Source: Sisyra terminalis (taxonomy: Eukaryota > Arthropoda > Insecta > Neuroptera > Sisyridae). Taken from it: a DNA stretch of 64,000 nucleotides. Below the pieces are notes generated by a model. The model did no database searches, was not told where the DNA came from, and saw nothing but the letters and a program-made list of their open reading frames with translations. Every line of letters begins with the position of its first letter. Position 1 is the first letter of the stretch. The translations under genes were made by a program, and so were the position numbers. The DNA lies in NCBI GenBank assembly GCA_958496175.1, contig OY292274.1, positions 52,896,630-52,960,629 of the forward strand, read 5' to 3'. Positions 49,107 through 60,644 of this stretch are shown piece after piece.

Positions 49107-50612
49107 GTATGTAAAAATCAATGCTCACAGTTATTATTTACCGCCGACTTTCCGCTCATTCCAATATAATTATAAAATATTTCTTTACTTAAGAAAAACC
49201 GCACGTCTTATAACCATTAAATTTAAATAATTTATAAATTATTGACGATAGTATGTATGCGTTGAAAAGAACAGAACTTTTCTAAGTTTTGTGTATGCTC
49301 AAATAATTACATGCGTTAATTAAATTGGAAATACTTCTTCAACAGATATCGTGCAGGAAAACGCGTTTTAAAAATCAAATGAAAAACAGGAAGCTGAAGT
49401 GTATATAAAACTATCATTTAGGTTTCATTTAACTAAGCAATTCGTATCAGTATTTTATACAAAATCATCTGACATTTTGACCCTTGTTGTGGATACCTCT
49501 ACAGTTTCTCAAATAAGTTCCAAAGTATTTACGTAATAAGTTAGCTTTGAAACAAGAGGTAGTATATGTGAAACTTGGAGTTTTCTAGGATCTGCAATAA
49601 AGGTATCTTTAGGGTTCTGTGATCAAGAGTAAAACAAACTTTCTATCTCCAAAAATATGAAGATTTTATGAATCAAAATCATCAGAATTGAAGATAAATT
49701 TGTATCTACTGTTTAGATGACAACAGTTGAGGAACTATTCATGATTTTTGATAGTTTGATTGTTATTAGAAAGACATAAGAATAGTAAAAAAGCAATTTA
49801 GTTAAAATATATAAGATATTTGGAAATCATAATCATCGCAAATATTTCATCAATTAATATATATGATTATCAAATTATTACTAAAACTACAAAAATATTG
49901 GCTAATCAAATTGACATCATGAAGCACCTACCTTTTTAATATATCTATACATTGTTTTCTTACTCTTAAACTTAAATTGAATATTAATACGTTTTGCTTC
50001 ATAAATTAAGAGCTTCATTCATATGTTAACATTGTAATGCTTAATAAAAGTCAGATTTATTTCATTTTTATGCAACAATTTAAGAAACTTGTTTCCAGAA
50101 GATTTTATTTTCATGCTCAACAAATAATTGAGATATTCATGCAATTAATGCATTAATACATATAATTTAAGTAAGTTGTGAGGTCATAAATGATGTAAAC
50201 CATAAACATTTTAATAACTTGAACAATTACCACTGTTATTAGTTAAATAAATAATGTTTTAGAGGGCATTTAATGGGCGCTACTATTACGCTGCATCATT
50301 ATAAACTTATAAATATATTACCTATATTTAATATCTTTTATCGTTAGAGAATATTTACTATCGTTTTACATAAATAATTAAAGGATAATGACTTCAAAAC
50401 AGAATAAATACCTACCTACATTATGTTTCTTATATATAGGTACATGGTATAATATTTGATTTTTTTAAAGCTTCAATTTTATTACTGTTATCTACTCTTT
50501 CGATTTTTTTCGATAATATATGAACTTTATTCGATTATTCGACGATATATGACTTGTTTCTCATCAAAAATATAATTGTATATTTTTTCATAAAATAATC
50601 ATTATTTATGAA
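49107..50612. other. AT-rich DNA, nothing recognised
   Basis: No further exon-like segment with a matching phase was found on +. No repeat was recognised. Confidence 0.45.
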
Positions 50613-50625
50613 ATTATTATTATTA

Positions 50626-50696
<71 letters not shown>

Positions 50697-50697
50697 A
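50613..50697. repeat. (TTA)n microsatellite
   Basis: About 28 units of TTA with one TTG interruption near 50629. Likely to vary in length between individuals. Confidence 0.95.
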
Positions 50698-50730
50698 TTA
50701 TTTTAAGAACCTTTGCCATAATAATTATTA

Positions 50731-51070
50731 CTAGCTGACCCGGAGTTCTACCCATTAAAATGCCTATGGTTCCAGCTCTTACACTACGTATGTAGTTAGC
50801 AGCTTAATGAAAACTTTAAAGCCTTTTTGAAACCTTATGATAGCAAAATATTGTTTGATGGCAGCGACTTATGCCCAAAAAACGTTAAGAAGCTTTAACA
50901 CTTTAAAAAACTGTGGTTAAATAACTAAAGAAGTTTCACATGCAAAAAATAATAATCCTCATGTTTGAGTCCTTTTGTACAACTAATACCATACAGGATT
51001 TGTTCCCTTTTAAACAAGCTACACTCCTCGTTGGAAAAATATTGTTTGGTTCATATGGAGAAGACATAGG
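50731..51070 (-). mobile_element. Helitron-like 3' end, family D
   Basis: On the minus strand the sequence ends GGGTAGAACTCCGGGTCAG, then CTAG (50734-50731), then TA. The GGGTCAGCTAGTA ending is typical of insect Helitron-like repeats, and insertion next to the (TTA)n tract fits their A/T target. No second copy is in the window and the hairpin is poor, so body and length are approximate. Confidence 0.4.
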
Positions 51071-53217
51071 TATCAAAAAAAAAATATTCATATAATAAAA
51101 GGAAGTTATATAATTTCCACACTGTGATATAAATATATAAATGTATACAAAAAATTTAAATTGAAGAAAAAATCAAAGGTACTAAAAACATTTAAAATAT
51201 TTGTTTTGATTCAACCATATTCAATCTTATTAAAATGAATTTCACAAAATTAATTATAAAAACATAAAACGATATTGCTTTACAACGATGGTAATTTTTT
51301 TACAATTAACTAAAAATACCGCAGCTCATAAGTGATTAGATTTGATGGTTCACACGTAACGAAACAAAATTTATTTTCTCATCGTCCGTTATAATGTGTT
51401 TAAAGCTAATAAACATTACAAGTTCAGGTTAAAAAATGAGTGATTATAAACTTACACACTCGTAATACCCATATATGGTTTATGGTTTCAAATCTATTCG
51501 TATTGTATCCCATATTATTACCATTATTGTTGAACTGTAAAAATTGTTTTCATCAATAAATTAAATCGTCGGATTTGTAATCGTATTTTAATTATGATAA
51601 TTACACTAAAAATTAACCTTCCCTACTTCATAATTTGCATATTTTTAAATGGACGATATTTAATACTGGAACTATAAACATGGATTATATTTCACCGCAT
51701 CTTTCTTACGTCATTATACAATGATCTTACTTGTGTATCTCTGAATATAATTATGCTTTTTTAAAACTGGTCAGGAAGGTATTATAAATTCTTGTCAATT
51801 TAAATTTATTTTTAAATTTAGGTGCACAGTTCCACAGTGTCTTCAATTGCGCAAAATTATACCTATATAACAAGTGATATATTAAGTTTTTAAAATTTTC
51901 TACAAATTAAGTATATTTTTCTTTGGTAAACGATTTGTCCCCTGAAGCAACCTCTTCAACAACTGTTTAATGTATTTGATTATATCAGTAATTATTTTAA
52001 AAACCTTACGAGAATTGTAGTTTTTTACTCATCATGACAGATTTGATTGAAGTCATTAATATTAGGTATACTCGTTTTCGGAATTGACTATAGTAATCTT
52101 GCCATTTTACTTTAGCTTTTGTTTAAATTTTTTTTTTTTTTTTTTTGGTATCATTTTTTATTTATAATTTTTGAATCAGATATAAATATATCTCTAACAA
52201 AATTTATTACAACTCTTAAGTCTAAAACTAAATTTAAAGAAACTAAAGTAATTATTCCTCCATACACCTTTGTGTAGGGAGTACAACTTTGTTTAAAATT
52301 AAACTATACTATTACAAATGGAATCCTTTTTGAGATAAAAACAGTTTTTTAATTGGTTTAAACAAATAAGTAGAAAATCTATAATCTCAATTAATAAATT
52401 AAAAAATGTGAGTTCAAAATCGCTCACTAAAGGTTTTGTACAAAATTGTATAGTTGTATAATGGATAGTTAATGGGTGTCAACTATTGAAGAATTTTGTT
52501 CGTTTATTCCCAAGTACATATAATTTAAGATTTCTTCGTAAATAAGGCTTAGTTTCAGTCTGAAAATAAATTTTGTGATTTTTCCGACAAAATTGAATAG
52601 TTAAAGTAATATGCACAACATTCCAATTTGAATGCTAACCTTTTCATCCCTTGATATTAAGCAGAAATTTCAGGATAATTTTTTATTGATCTTTCCAAAA
52701 AATTTAGTTCTAAATAAGAAGTTTATTACTATAAAATGTATGTAAAATTTCAATGTCCTTTTGAACATTCTTTTAAGCTATTTTGAACTTATCACAAAAA
52801 ACTATGTCTATACTCAAGACTCAAATTTTACTTTGGTTTCCATAGATGAAATCAAATGAATAAATAGAGGTAAACTTTATAATCTTTGATATATACTGTG
52901 ATAAATATATGTAAAATTTAAAAGGATACGCTAATCTGTTGTTTACAATATTTTTAGAGGTAATTAAGGATTGCACAATAAAAAATATAACCCCAAGCTT
53001 ACAATTTTCAAATTTTGGAATTTGTTTCTTTGCTTGACTCTGAAACCTTATTTCTTGTAGAATTTCATGTTTCCTAGTCAACAAAAATTTCCGTTTGATT
53101 TACTCGTGAGAATCAAAATCAGCCCAAAATATTTCAGTATAATGTTAACATTTGTTTAATGTTTATGTCAAATGTTTACAGTTTCAAGAGAATTAAAACA
53201 TAGGTATTTGATAATAA
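51071..53217. other. AT-rich DNA, nothing recognised
   Basis: A run of 19 T lies at 52128-52146. The minus-strand frame at 52821-53084 has no motif. Confidence 0.45.
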
Positions 53218-53244
53218 TTTCAAGTCTTTCAAGTCTTTCAAGTC
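53218..53244. repeat. Three tandem copies of TTTCAAGTC
   Basis: Three exact 9-bp units head to tail. Short tandem, probably replication slippage. Confidence 0.8.
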
Positions 53245-53539
53245 AACACTGGTTCCAGAGAAAAGAGTTTTGAAAAATTGGCAGAAGGGTCTCAAAGTGA
53301 TCCTATAAGGGTTCTTTCTTCCTTTTGGTTTATGACATTAACTGATAAAAACATTTTGAATAACTTGAATTATGAAATATTGTAATGAAATTAAGTACGT
53401 TTCTGTAATTATATTTTTGGCCACCAAATCGCGAAGTATTAAGCGACACTTACCAATAAGTGGTGTATTACTCAATATTGCGTTAAAATAAACATCTAAA
53501 TTATTTTAAATAGTCATTTTAAAGTACATAAGAGTCATT

Positions 53540-54262
53540 GAATTTTTTTTTGTGGATTATTATAAATTTTGCACCAGTTCAGCGATGTGTCGCTATATCA
53601 TGGTGGTGATGGCAGGCAATTGGTCTTTAACGGCGTTTAAGTAGCTGGAGGAGTCGAACTTTATTCCTCTGTCTTTTGTATTTTTTTATTTGTTGATTGG
53701 TTCTTGATCTAGTGGTCAAACATCTACTGATTCTTGGAGCTCTTGTGGGAGTTTCCGCTTCAGCATTCTATGATTTATGGTTTCTCCCAAGCCAAGTAGA
53801 AGTTCTACTGCACTAGAACAATTTTCTAGGCCGTTAAGGAAGTTCCTTGTGAGTGCGGTTAGAAAGTTTTTTAAGTATGGGACGTTCATTTCGTGATGAA
53901 TTTGGTTGTTTCTCACATACCATGGAGCTTTAGGGATGATCCTCAAGACTCTATTTTGGAACACCTGTAGCTCATTATGATTTTTCTTTGAGGATGGAAG
54001 CCAGACTGCGCAAGAGTATGTGAAAAGTGGTCTAATGACTGATTTGTATATCATCAATGAACATTCCATACTCAGACGAGACCTTCTGTTGATAAGTGGG
54101 TATAGTTGGATGAGTCGAGTGTTGGCTTCTGTGATTTTACTTGAGATGTGGTTTTGCCAGATTAATTTCGAGTCTAGAAATATGCCCAGATATTTAACAA
54201 GCGTTTTTTCTTACACCACGGAATTTCCATGTGATCCAACACGATAGGCTTCAATTGGTTGG
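53540..54262 (-). pseudogene. Jockey/CR1-type non-LTR reverse transcriptase, C-terminal fragment
   Basis: From 54210 down to the stop at 53716 there is one uninterrupted frame of about 164 codons. It starts KTLVKYLGIFLDSKLIWQNH, continues ITEANTRLIQLYPLINRRSR, then LSMECSLMIYKSVIRPLFTY, CAVWLPSSK, LQVFQNRVLRIIPKAPWYVR and NNQIHHEMNVPYL. These are the post-palm thumb and linker blocks of Jockey-group elements: yLGv.lD..l.W..Hi, Yk.virP..tYg..vW, lq..QnkvLR.i..aPWYvrN..lh.dl.ip. A TAA at 54211-54213 separates it from a further in-frame stretch (AYRVGSHGNSVV), so the copy is 5'-truncated near 54262 and broken. The 3' untranslated part runs to an A-run (minus strand) near 53545. The palm with its catalytic aspartates is absent. 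This is the clearest protein remnant in the window. Confidence 0.85.
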
Positions 54263-54282
54263 GAAAAAAAAGAAAAAAAAAA

Positions 54283-54310
54283 TTACGGTTCAATTGAAAT
54301 TGAACCGTAA
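54283..54310. repeat. Perfect 13-bp inverted repeat with 2-nt centre
   Basis: TTACGGTTCAATT and AATTGAACCGTAA are exact reverse complements around GA. It lies 20 bases beyond the 5' break of the retrotransposon fragment, after an A-rich run. Confidence 0.7.
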
Positions 54311-56655
54311 ATTTCAAAACATTGATTGTTTTCATAAACAGCTTTTACTGTAACGATACCTGAAGTTATGATTTCTTCCTTTAATTTTCACAATATTAAT
54401 TTAACCTACATTTTTAATTGAAGTTGAAATCTAATTATCTAAAATCTAATAATTTTGTAATGAATTGAATTATTAATTTGCTCAGCAGAAAGAAAAAAGA
54501 ACTATAAGAAGTTATAAAAACATAAAAATAATAAATTTTTGAATGAAAATGATAAAAACAGGTTAAAAAAGGCGAGAAATGAGAAGAAACATTCTCAAAA
54601 TTTGAAAATGAGCCAATGCATAAGATATTTTTATAAGTCTTGTTAAAAGCAAACCACGATAATGATATCAAGTCGAATGATAATTAAGATAAGTAAAATA
54701 GTTATTAAATAGGTAGGTATACCTATTTGACGATGGGTAGAGTTCTGTAGCTCACTTTAATAGCACCTCATATAAAATGAAATTATAGATGAGCTACATG
54801 AAATAATAAAAAAACGAAGAAGGAAAAACTACTGAAAACCTATCATAATTCCATTAAGAGAAGCTGTGAAATACCACAAAGCCAACTGGCGTCATTAAAC
54901 TTTAAATTAAACAATTTAAAATGACAATAAAAGGTGTTCGGATCCATGCATGTGATTAGTCAATAAAACCCACCTGATTTACAGCCATTATATTATATAG
55001 AAAGACGTGCTTCCCATACGAACAACTAGCTAAGATACTCTTTGATTCTCTTTCTGGTCTCTTTACGGTTCAACACCAACCAATTTCGTTTATTTATTTA
55101 TACTGTCTTTTATATTCTTTTAAGAATTATTCAAGTTACCAAATCATCTGTTTAAAATAGCGTAATCTTAACGATGAATATAGCTATTGCCGATTCCGAG
55201 TTCTTCAGGAAATATAAATTATTATCTAACATGAAATTGTTCAAGATCTATCAACTATGGCTAGAAAAGAAAATTTAACCTTTTCAATGATTCAAAAGTA
55301 GGAGCAACTTAATTTGAATTAACATATAAAATTTGCATTTACAAATTTTAAATTTAACTAATTGCATTCCATTTTTTATTTTTTAACAGCCTTACTGTAT
55401 GGCGAAAAACATTACTGCTAAGTCTACTGGAATTCACAAAAACAAATCTCTTAAGATGTCTTAAGTATTTTAATAGAAAACCCTTTTTATTATGATTTAA
55501 TAATTCAATTAAACAAGAACTATTAAAAGTAAAAAAAATCAATTAAAATCACCCAGGGGTAGTGATCGATTTGATTGATGTTTGATTTTACAGTAACTTC
55601 ACACGTTCGCTATGGAAAGCTTTAATTCCGAAAGAAATCTGGTTAGAGAAATTTATTACTCACACGGACAATATTTTTAAAAATAAAATATAATTTGACA
55701 TTTCAATTCAATCTGTAATGTGAAATAATCATAAAACTAATCGAATTTGTGAATACCAGAGCCACTAATTGACTATCAGTGTATAATTTTCACATAAAAA
55801 TCCACATAAATGTGTCAAGTTTTCATTTTTAAATGAAGTGAAACAAAAATTCCAAGCAATCTTGGAAATTACTAAAAGAGACATTAAGAAACATCAACAA
55901 ATTAGAGGACAGTGGCTATAAAATATTAGCATAACCGGACTTTGATAGTTGCCACGCTCTGTAAATTTTTGGAACAGCTTACGAGAAGAAGATGTTCTCG
56001 TATTTAACACACTTCTTCACTTCCAATAATTCTCCTAGTGTCATCTACACCCAGTAATAAAAACATCTACCTATATTTTTATTATTATTATTACCATTGA
56101 TAAATGACTGTTTTCTATCTAATCTACCATTCGGACATGTTTATCGAGGAATTAATTGATCAAGTTCATTTAACATTCGTTTCTTGCTTGCTACGTTTTC
56201 GTTCACTGACTAGTTTGAGTACATATTTAAATTAGTTTATTTCACGTTAAATTTAACACCTTCTAATGAATATCTTTTATTTATCGATTATTACAATGCC
56301 GGTTGAAAACATTTCTTAATTTTCAAACACATAAAAATATTGATGTTCCCGTTTCAAAATTCAAAAAAAAAAAGAAAAAAGAATGAAATTTTTATTGCAA
56401 TTATATTTGATTATATGCTAGGAGAAATCATGGTTATAATGAATTTTGTACTTGCTTTTTTTACTTTACTGACTAATGTAACAATTTTTAAAGAGTATAG
56501 TTTATTTATGTTTGGAAATTTCATGGCTACTAATCGCACTGCAAAATTACAATACCACTTTTCAAAGTTCAATGTTTGTGCTAGCAACTTTGTTATTTAC
56601 TTTTTACAATTTTGTGAATCATCACAAAGCATTTACGGAGTGATCCAAACTACTT
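54311..56655. other. AT-rich DNA, nothing recognised
   Basis: I looked here for the missing middle of a Jockey-type element and saw none. A plus frame at 56340-56657 (105 codons) is Phe/Ile/Lys/Asn-rich with no domain; I take it as chance. Confidence 0.4.
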
Positions 56656-56711
56656 GATGACGACTGAGGAAGATTGCATGGCAATCAAAATACGTATCTG
56701 GGCAATAGTCA
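56656..56711 (+). ncRNA. Hammerhead-like motif with strong stem II
   Basis: CTGAGGA (56664-56670; one change from CTGATGA) is followed by a perfect six-pair stem II, GATTGC-atg-GCAATC (56672-56686), AAAA in place of GAAA, then TACGTATC, whose palindromic ATACGTAT would form helix III only between two molecules, with AUC as the cleavage triplet. TGAC upstream and GTCA downstream can close stem I. Two core changes suggest it is inactive, but the layout fits the Penelope/retrozyme group. Confidence 0.45.
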
Positions 56712-56940
56712 CAAATATTTTTGTTTGAACTTTTGTTCAAATTTATGTTTATGGTATGATTTTTATATTTTATTATATTAAATTATACTACATAAATTGA
56801 ACCGCAATATATTCTATATATTGTATACACATTTGAAATTTTTTTTGCAATGTATATGTGCTTAGAAGAAAAGGATTTGGCAGTACTTACTTTCCTAAAA
56901 CTAGAAAGATTTAGAAGGATAAAAGAGATAGAAACCTTTA

Positions 56941-57310
56941 AACAAAGTGAATTTTATACATATATAGATTATCCCAAAAGTATCCGACCTAAATTTATAT
57001 CCCTGTACTAAAGTTTTTAAGACTCCTGACGAAATTAAAGTGCCCTATACACATTAGGGTAATTTTTTTTTGACTTTTTTTGGTCCCATCGTGAAATTTT
57101 GTTGGAAATACCAAAAAAAAAAATCGCTGAAAGTTTGAGCCCTTAATATTAAGGGCGACGATGGGACCAAAAAAAGTCAAAAAAAAAATTACCCTAATGT
57201 GTATAGGGCACTTTAATTTCGTCAGGAGTCTTAAAAACTTTAGTACAGGGATATAAATTTAGGTCGGATACTTTTGGGATAATCTATATATGTATAAAAT
57301 TCACTTTGTT
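56941..57310. mobile_element. Nearly perfect 370-bp palindrome (fold-back/MITE)
   Basis: Arms 56941-57092 and 57158-57310 are reverse complements with only a one-base length difference in a T/A run. The centre is about 65 bp. Inside, TATATAGATTATCCCAAAAG and GTATCCGACCT look like Tc1/mariner-style ends (AAAAGTATCCGACC after a TA). The symmetry runs 20-25 bases past that TA on both sides, to AACAAAGTGAATTTTATACA, so the mirrored unit is larger than the presumed transposon. No clear target duplication outside. An RNA through it would fold into one ~150-bp duplex. No protein is encoded. Confidence 0.85.
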
Positions 57311-57560
57311 ATCTACATTGTCTTTCTGTTGTTTTAATCTGTTTGGTAGCACTTTTATTATAGTTATTAGCTTCGTCATGTTGATGGATGTGAATATCTG
57401 TTTTAATTCCATCAGTAGTTCAGATATTCCTTGGTTTTCACCCTATAGTGGCTCAGTTCGAGCATTTGCTCAGAGTAGGTTGTTATTGGAAAGAGTATTC
57501 GGTGTGAGGGTAGGGAATTCGTTAGGATTATATTGGTACTTCCTTATTGGTGATTGTTGT
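57311..57560 (-). pseudogene. Non-LTR retrotransposon ORF1 (gag-like) C-terminal fragment
   Basis: Minus strand, from about 57540: QYNPNEFPTLTPNTLSNNNL, stop, ANARTEPL, stop, ENQGISELLMELKQIFTSIN, MTKLITIIKVLPNRLKQQKD, NVDNKV. A proline/asparagine-rich linker followed by a helical tail of the type ..ELl.ElK.if..iN...Li.iik.L...L...kD...K is what the end of ORF1 looks like in Jockey/CR1-group elements. Two stops make it dead. It is cut by the palindrome at 57310. Its strand matches the RT fragment at 53540-54262, downstream in the element's own direction. Confidence 0.5.
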
Positions 57561-57749
57561 TGCTGCGTGCTATGGTGATTGTTGCGTCTTTATAGTTCTT
57601 CGATCGTGCAATAAACCATTTACATCATTCGAATATGTTCACATATTCTTAAAAACGATTTATTACTTAAATATTGCACATCGCTATATTTATAAACTTG
57701 AATAGACAATGGACATGGTATCAAATAAAAATAAAAAAAGTCCAGTGTG

Positions 57750-57960
57750 ATGTACGAAGCGCCATCTAATTAAGCGCAATTGTTATGGTAGTTAAAACAA
57801 CAGCTGGTAATTGAGCGCCGATGAGCGCCAGCCTACACATGTAAGCGCTTGCATTTTGCTTGCTTCGTTTGCTTCGGTTGCCTACATCAGAGAAGGTAGA
57901 CTCTCTTCTAACGATTCTTACAAAGGGTTGTTTAGTAATCTGTATAAATGAATAACGTAC
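57750..57960 (+). mobile_element. GC-richer MITE, copy 1 (worn)
   Basis: Contains GCGCCATCT, TTAAAACAACAGCTGG, TAATTGAGCGCC, GATGAGCGCCAGCCTACAC and TAAGCGCTTGCATTTTGCTT. These match, in inverse, the half of the next element at 58110-58225. It is thus another copy of the same family in opposite orientation, abutting it. The far terminus is not recognisable. Confidence 0.5.
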
Positions 57961-57973
57961 CGTGTTGTAAACG

Positions 57974-58241
57974 ATAAGCCGCACTAGAAGTAATTTCTAG
58001 CGCCGTCTATGTAGGCACAAATTTGGAGTGAACTAAACTAAATTCAATAGCACCTGTGTAGGAAGCGTTGGAAGAGAGACCTAATTATAGAAGCCTCTCT
58101 TCTATGGTGTGCAAGTAAAATACAAGCGCAGATTTGTGTAGCCTGGCGCTCATTGGCACTCAATTGCCAGCTGTTGTTTTAGTTACCATTTAAACTGTGC
58201 CTACGTAGATGGCGCTACCAGTTGCTTCTAGTGCGGCTTAT
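57974..58241. mobile_element. GC-richer MITE, copy 2, with ~46-bp inverted ends
   Basis: ATAAGCCGCACTAGAAGTAA at 57974 is mirrored by GCTTCTAGTGCGGCTTAT ending at 58241. The arms continue with TAGCGCCgTCTAtGTAGGCACA on the left against TAGCGCCATCTAcGTAGGCACA on the right. The 268-bp element is non-coding. Flanking bases GTAAACG and GTTTTAC extend the symmetry a little, so the exact ends and target duplication are uncertain. Confidence 0.65.
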
Positions 58242-59323
58242 GTTTTACTATAAAGTGCGATAAAGATCAATGGTGTTGCATGATTAACAATTCAAATTTA
58301 AATAAATGTCACGTGATCTCAAGTTTGAACACCAATAATCATATTTGGTAGTACCAAGAGTCTTTTGATTGAAAAATTTAATCTGAAAATATAAAAATAG
58401 TTACGCTAAAATTTCATGCGCGAATCGTCACACTTGTGGTGTGTTGGAAATATGTATCTAATATCAAAGGAAAATGAAAAAAAAAATACCCAGCAAACTT
58501 AAATATGTGACGCTGTACAAGACAATAGAGAAATCAAATCAGTAAACAAAATCACATATTTAAATGACGTATTTTTGGAAGAATAACATTCTCAAAGAAA
58601 ACATTTATGTTCAATTTTATCGAAAAAAAAAATCACGAAATAGGTTAGACAAAGTTGGAACTCTAGACCGGTTAAACAGAGGAGTGAATCCCGATCTAAA
58701 GGGCCTTAATGGAAATAGGTAGCGCTGAGAGCCGGGGTGTTTAATGTAATGTACAGTTTATCTATTGTTAGACAAAAAACTGAAGTTTGTATAAAGTGAA
58801 ATTTAATTTTTTTATTTTCTAATTAAACTAATATTATTTTCTAATTATTTGCCTTACAATGACCATAACATATTTTAACTTTGTTATGGTAGATGTATAC
58901 AGATAAAATGTGTTCGTTACATGCAATGTAAATACCTACTTAAAATAAGTTTACAAGAGACTTATGCAAATTATAAAAAATGGATAAGATTATTATAATT
59001 CATTAATTTAAGCAGAATTTATTTAGCTGAAACATATTAAGCTTAAACAGTCCAAATAAAAATTCCTAATAACCATATTCATTAAACTTGCCCAATAAAT
59101 TATAAATTTTTCGTAAAATCGTTAGTTGATCGTTGAAAGAAATGTTATCGAAAATCACCCAATCCAAAAAGCCAAGAAACAGGATATAAAGTTGTTTAAA
59201 AATTGCTCATTTCTTATAACACCTACTTACTTAAACTTTATCGAAAACCATAAATATTTTTAATGAATCCCAAAATCAAGTTTAAAAACAATAACAAGGT
59301 GTGAATCAAACTAATGTGATTAA
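58242..59323. other. Mostly AT-rich DNA; GC-richer patch at 58665-58740
   Basis: The patch (AGACCGGTTAAACAGAGG ... GAGAGCCGGGGTG) has no open frame or splice context I trust. AGCAAACTTAAATATG at 58492-58507 equals the first 16 bases of the window but without further match. Confidence 0.4.
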
Positions 59324-59506
59324 AATTTATACCCTTTTAACGTGGATTGCAAAAGACTTATGCCTGAATATGCTCACATCTACCTGAAATCTTTAGTTTA
59401 TCAAGTAGTGAAACTTCAATATTTGAGACGTTCACCTTTACCGGACAATCTGAGCAATATGCTGAAAAAAGAAAAAACACTAAAAGAGTACAACTATATT
59501 CACTAA
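59324..59506 (+). other. Coding-like open frame, unrecognised
   Basis: Sixty codons run from after TAA (59321) to TAA (59504-59506). An ATG at 59360 would give 48 residues: MPEYAHIYLKSLVYQVVKLQ, YLRRSPLPDNLSNMLKKEKT, LKEYNYIH. The residue mix (Leu, Lys, Arg, Pro, Asp well spread, few Phe/Asn/Ile runs) is more protein-like than the chance frames around it. No acceptor with AG stands just upstream, so it would have to be a relic, a single-exon fragment or a small peptide. I do not recognise it. Confidence 0.25.
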
Positions 59507-60644
59507 TAGGGTTTAAAAAGTGATTTGAGGTTCAGGGTGCGGACGTGTTTATTTAGATAGGACTGTGTCTTTTTCTTATTTGACCAAGTCGTAAATTACA
59601 GTGGTGATTCTCGTTAGCCTAATTTTACATCATTGACTACAACTTCATTGGAAACGAGTTTTGTGAATGTGGATTGTTTTATAGCTGTTTAAGTTCAACA
59701 CAACAATTTAATTATAGAAAAAATAAAATTGACATATTCAGTAGTTATTTTTCATTAGCTTAAGATTTAGATGTTATTAACGGCAATTATCTAAATAAAT
59801 TTATATTAATTGCCTTCTAGCTATGCAAAAAAAAAATTATATAGGTACGGATTCAATAGAATTTCAGATTGAAAATAAATCATCATAAATATTTCTTTTA
59901 TTGATGCAATTCACTTTAATAGCATTCTTTCAATTGATTATCAAGTAAAGATTTTCTTATCATCAAAATTTAAAAATGTACAAGCACAATTTGATACCGA
60001 ATTCATTGCTCACAGTTGGTAGACAAACAGAAAAAAATATGTAAGGCCTGAATAAAAATGTTTTAACATTTATACGTTTACTATTACTATTCGTCAACTC
60101 GTTTGGTCCCATAAAAGCTTATAAAAAAGCATTGAAAACATTTCCAATAGCGTTCAAATGGAAGCCTTACATTATAAACCGTAGAAGATTGTTCGTTCAA
60201 GTTTTGTCCACGTATAAGTTAATATATAAGTTTATGTATTGGCAAGAATACTTTCCAAATGAAAATCAAACGACAAACGTACAAGTGCAAATATATTTCT
60301 TAAGTATTTGTTATAAAAAAAAACGATTGGCATTCATCGTCATCAGTGCAAAAATCAATTATCTTTAATTTTTATTGAATTTCCCGAAAAAAGTCATAAT
60401 ACTTATACAGGTTTGTTTTAATTATATTCTAAGCAACAAAACAAGTTTGGATTTCTTCCTAAAGTGTGAATCATGAAAACTTAGTCTACTTATAAAAATC
60501 TGTAGTATACTTTATTGCTAATTTGTCAATAGTCAGTTAATCTAAAACCCATAAAACCGATTGATTGTATATTGTAAAGGTACCAGAAACAATTTTAAAG
60601 CTAACAGCAAATGAAAAATATCAACATGGAAATTTGCTGCTAAA
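59507..60644. other. AT-rich DNA, nothing recognised
   Basis: The plus frame at 60132-60368 has no motif and the composition of chance. Confidence 0.45.

Noticed and set aside
56340..56657. 105-codon plus-strand frame
   Set aside because: Starts with a poly-Lys run from A-tracts and is rich in Phe/Ile/Asn, as expected from AT-rich sequence. No motif.
56995..57180. Minus-strand frame inside the palindrome
   Set aside because: It exists only because of the inverted-repeat sequence. The mirrored arm gives the same words.
58492..58507. 16 bases identical to the start of the window
   Set aside because: The match stops at once on both sides and no Helitron sequence adjoins. Probably coincidence in AT-rich DNA.
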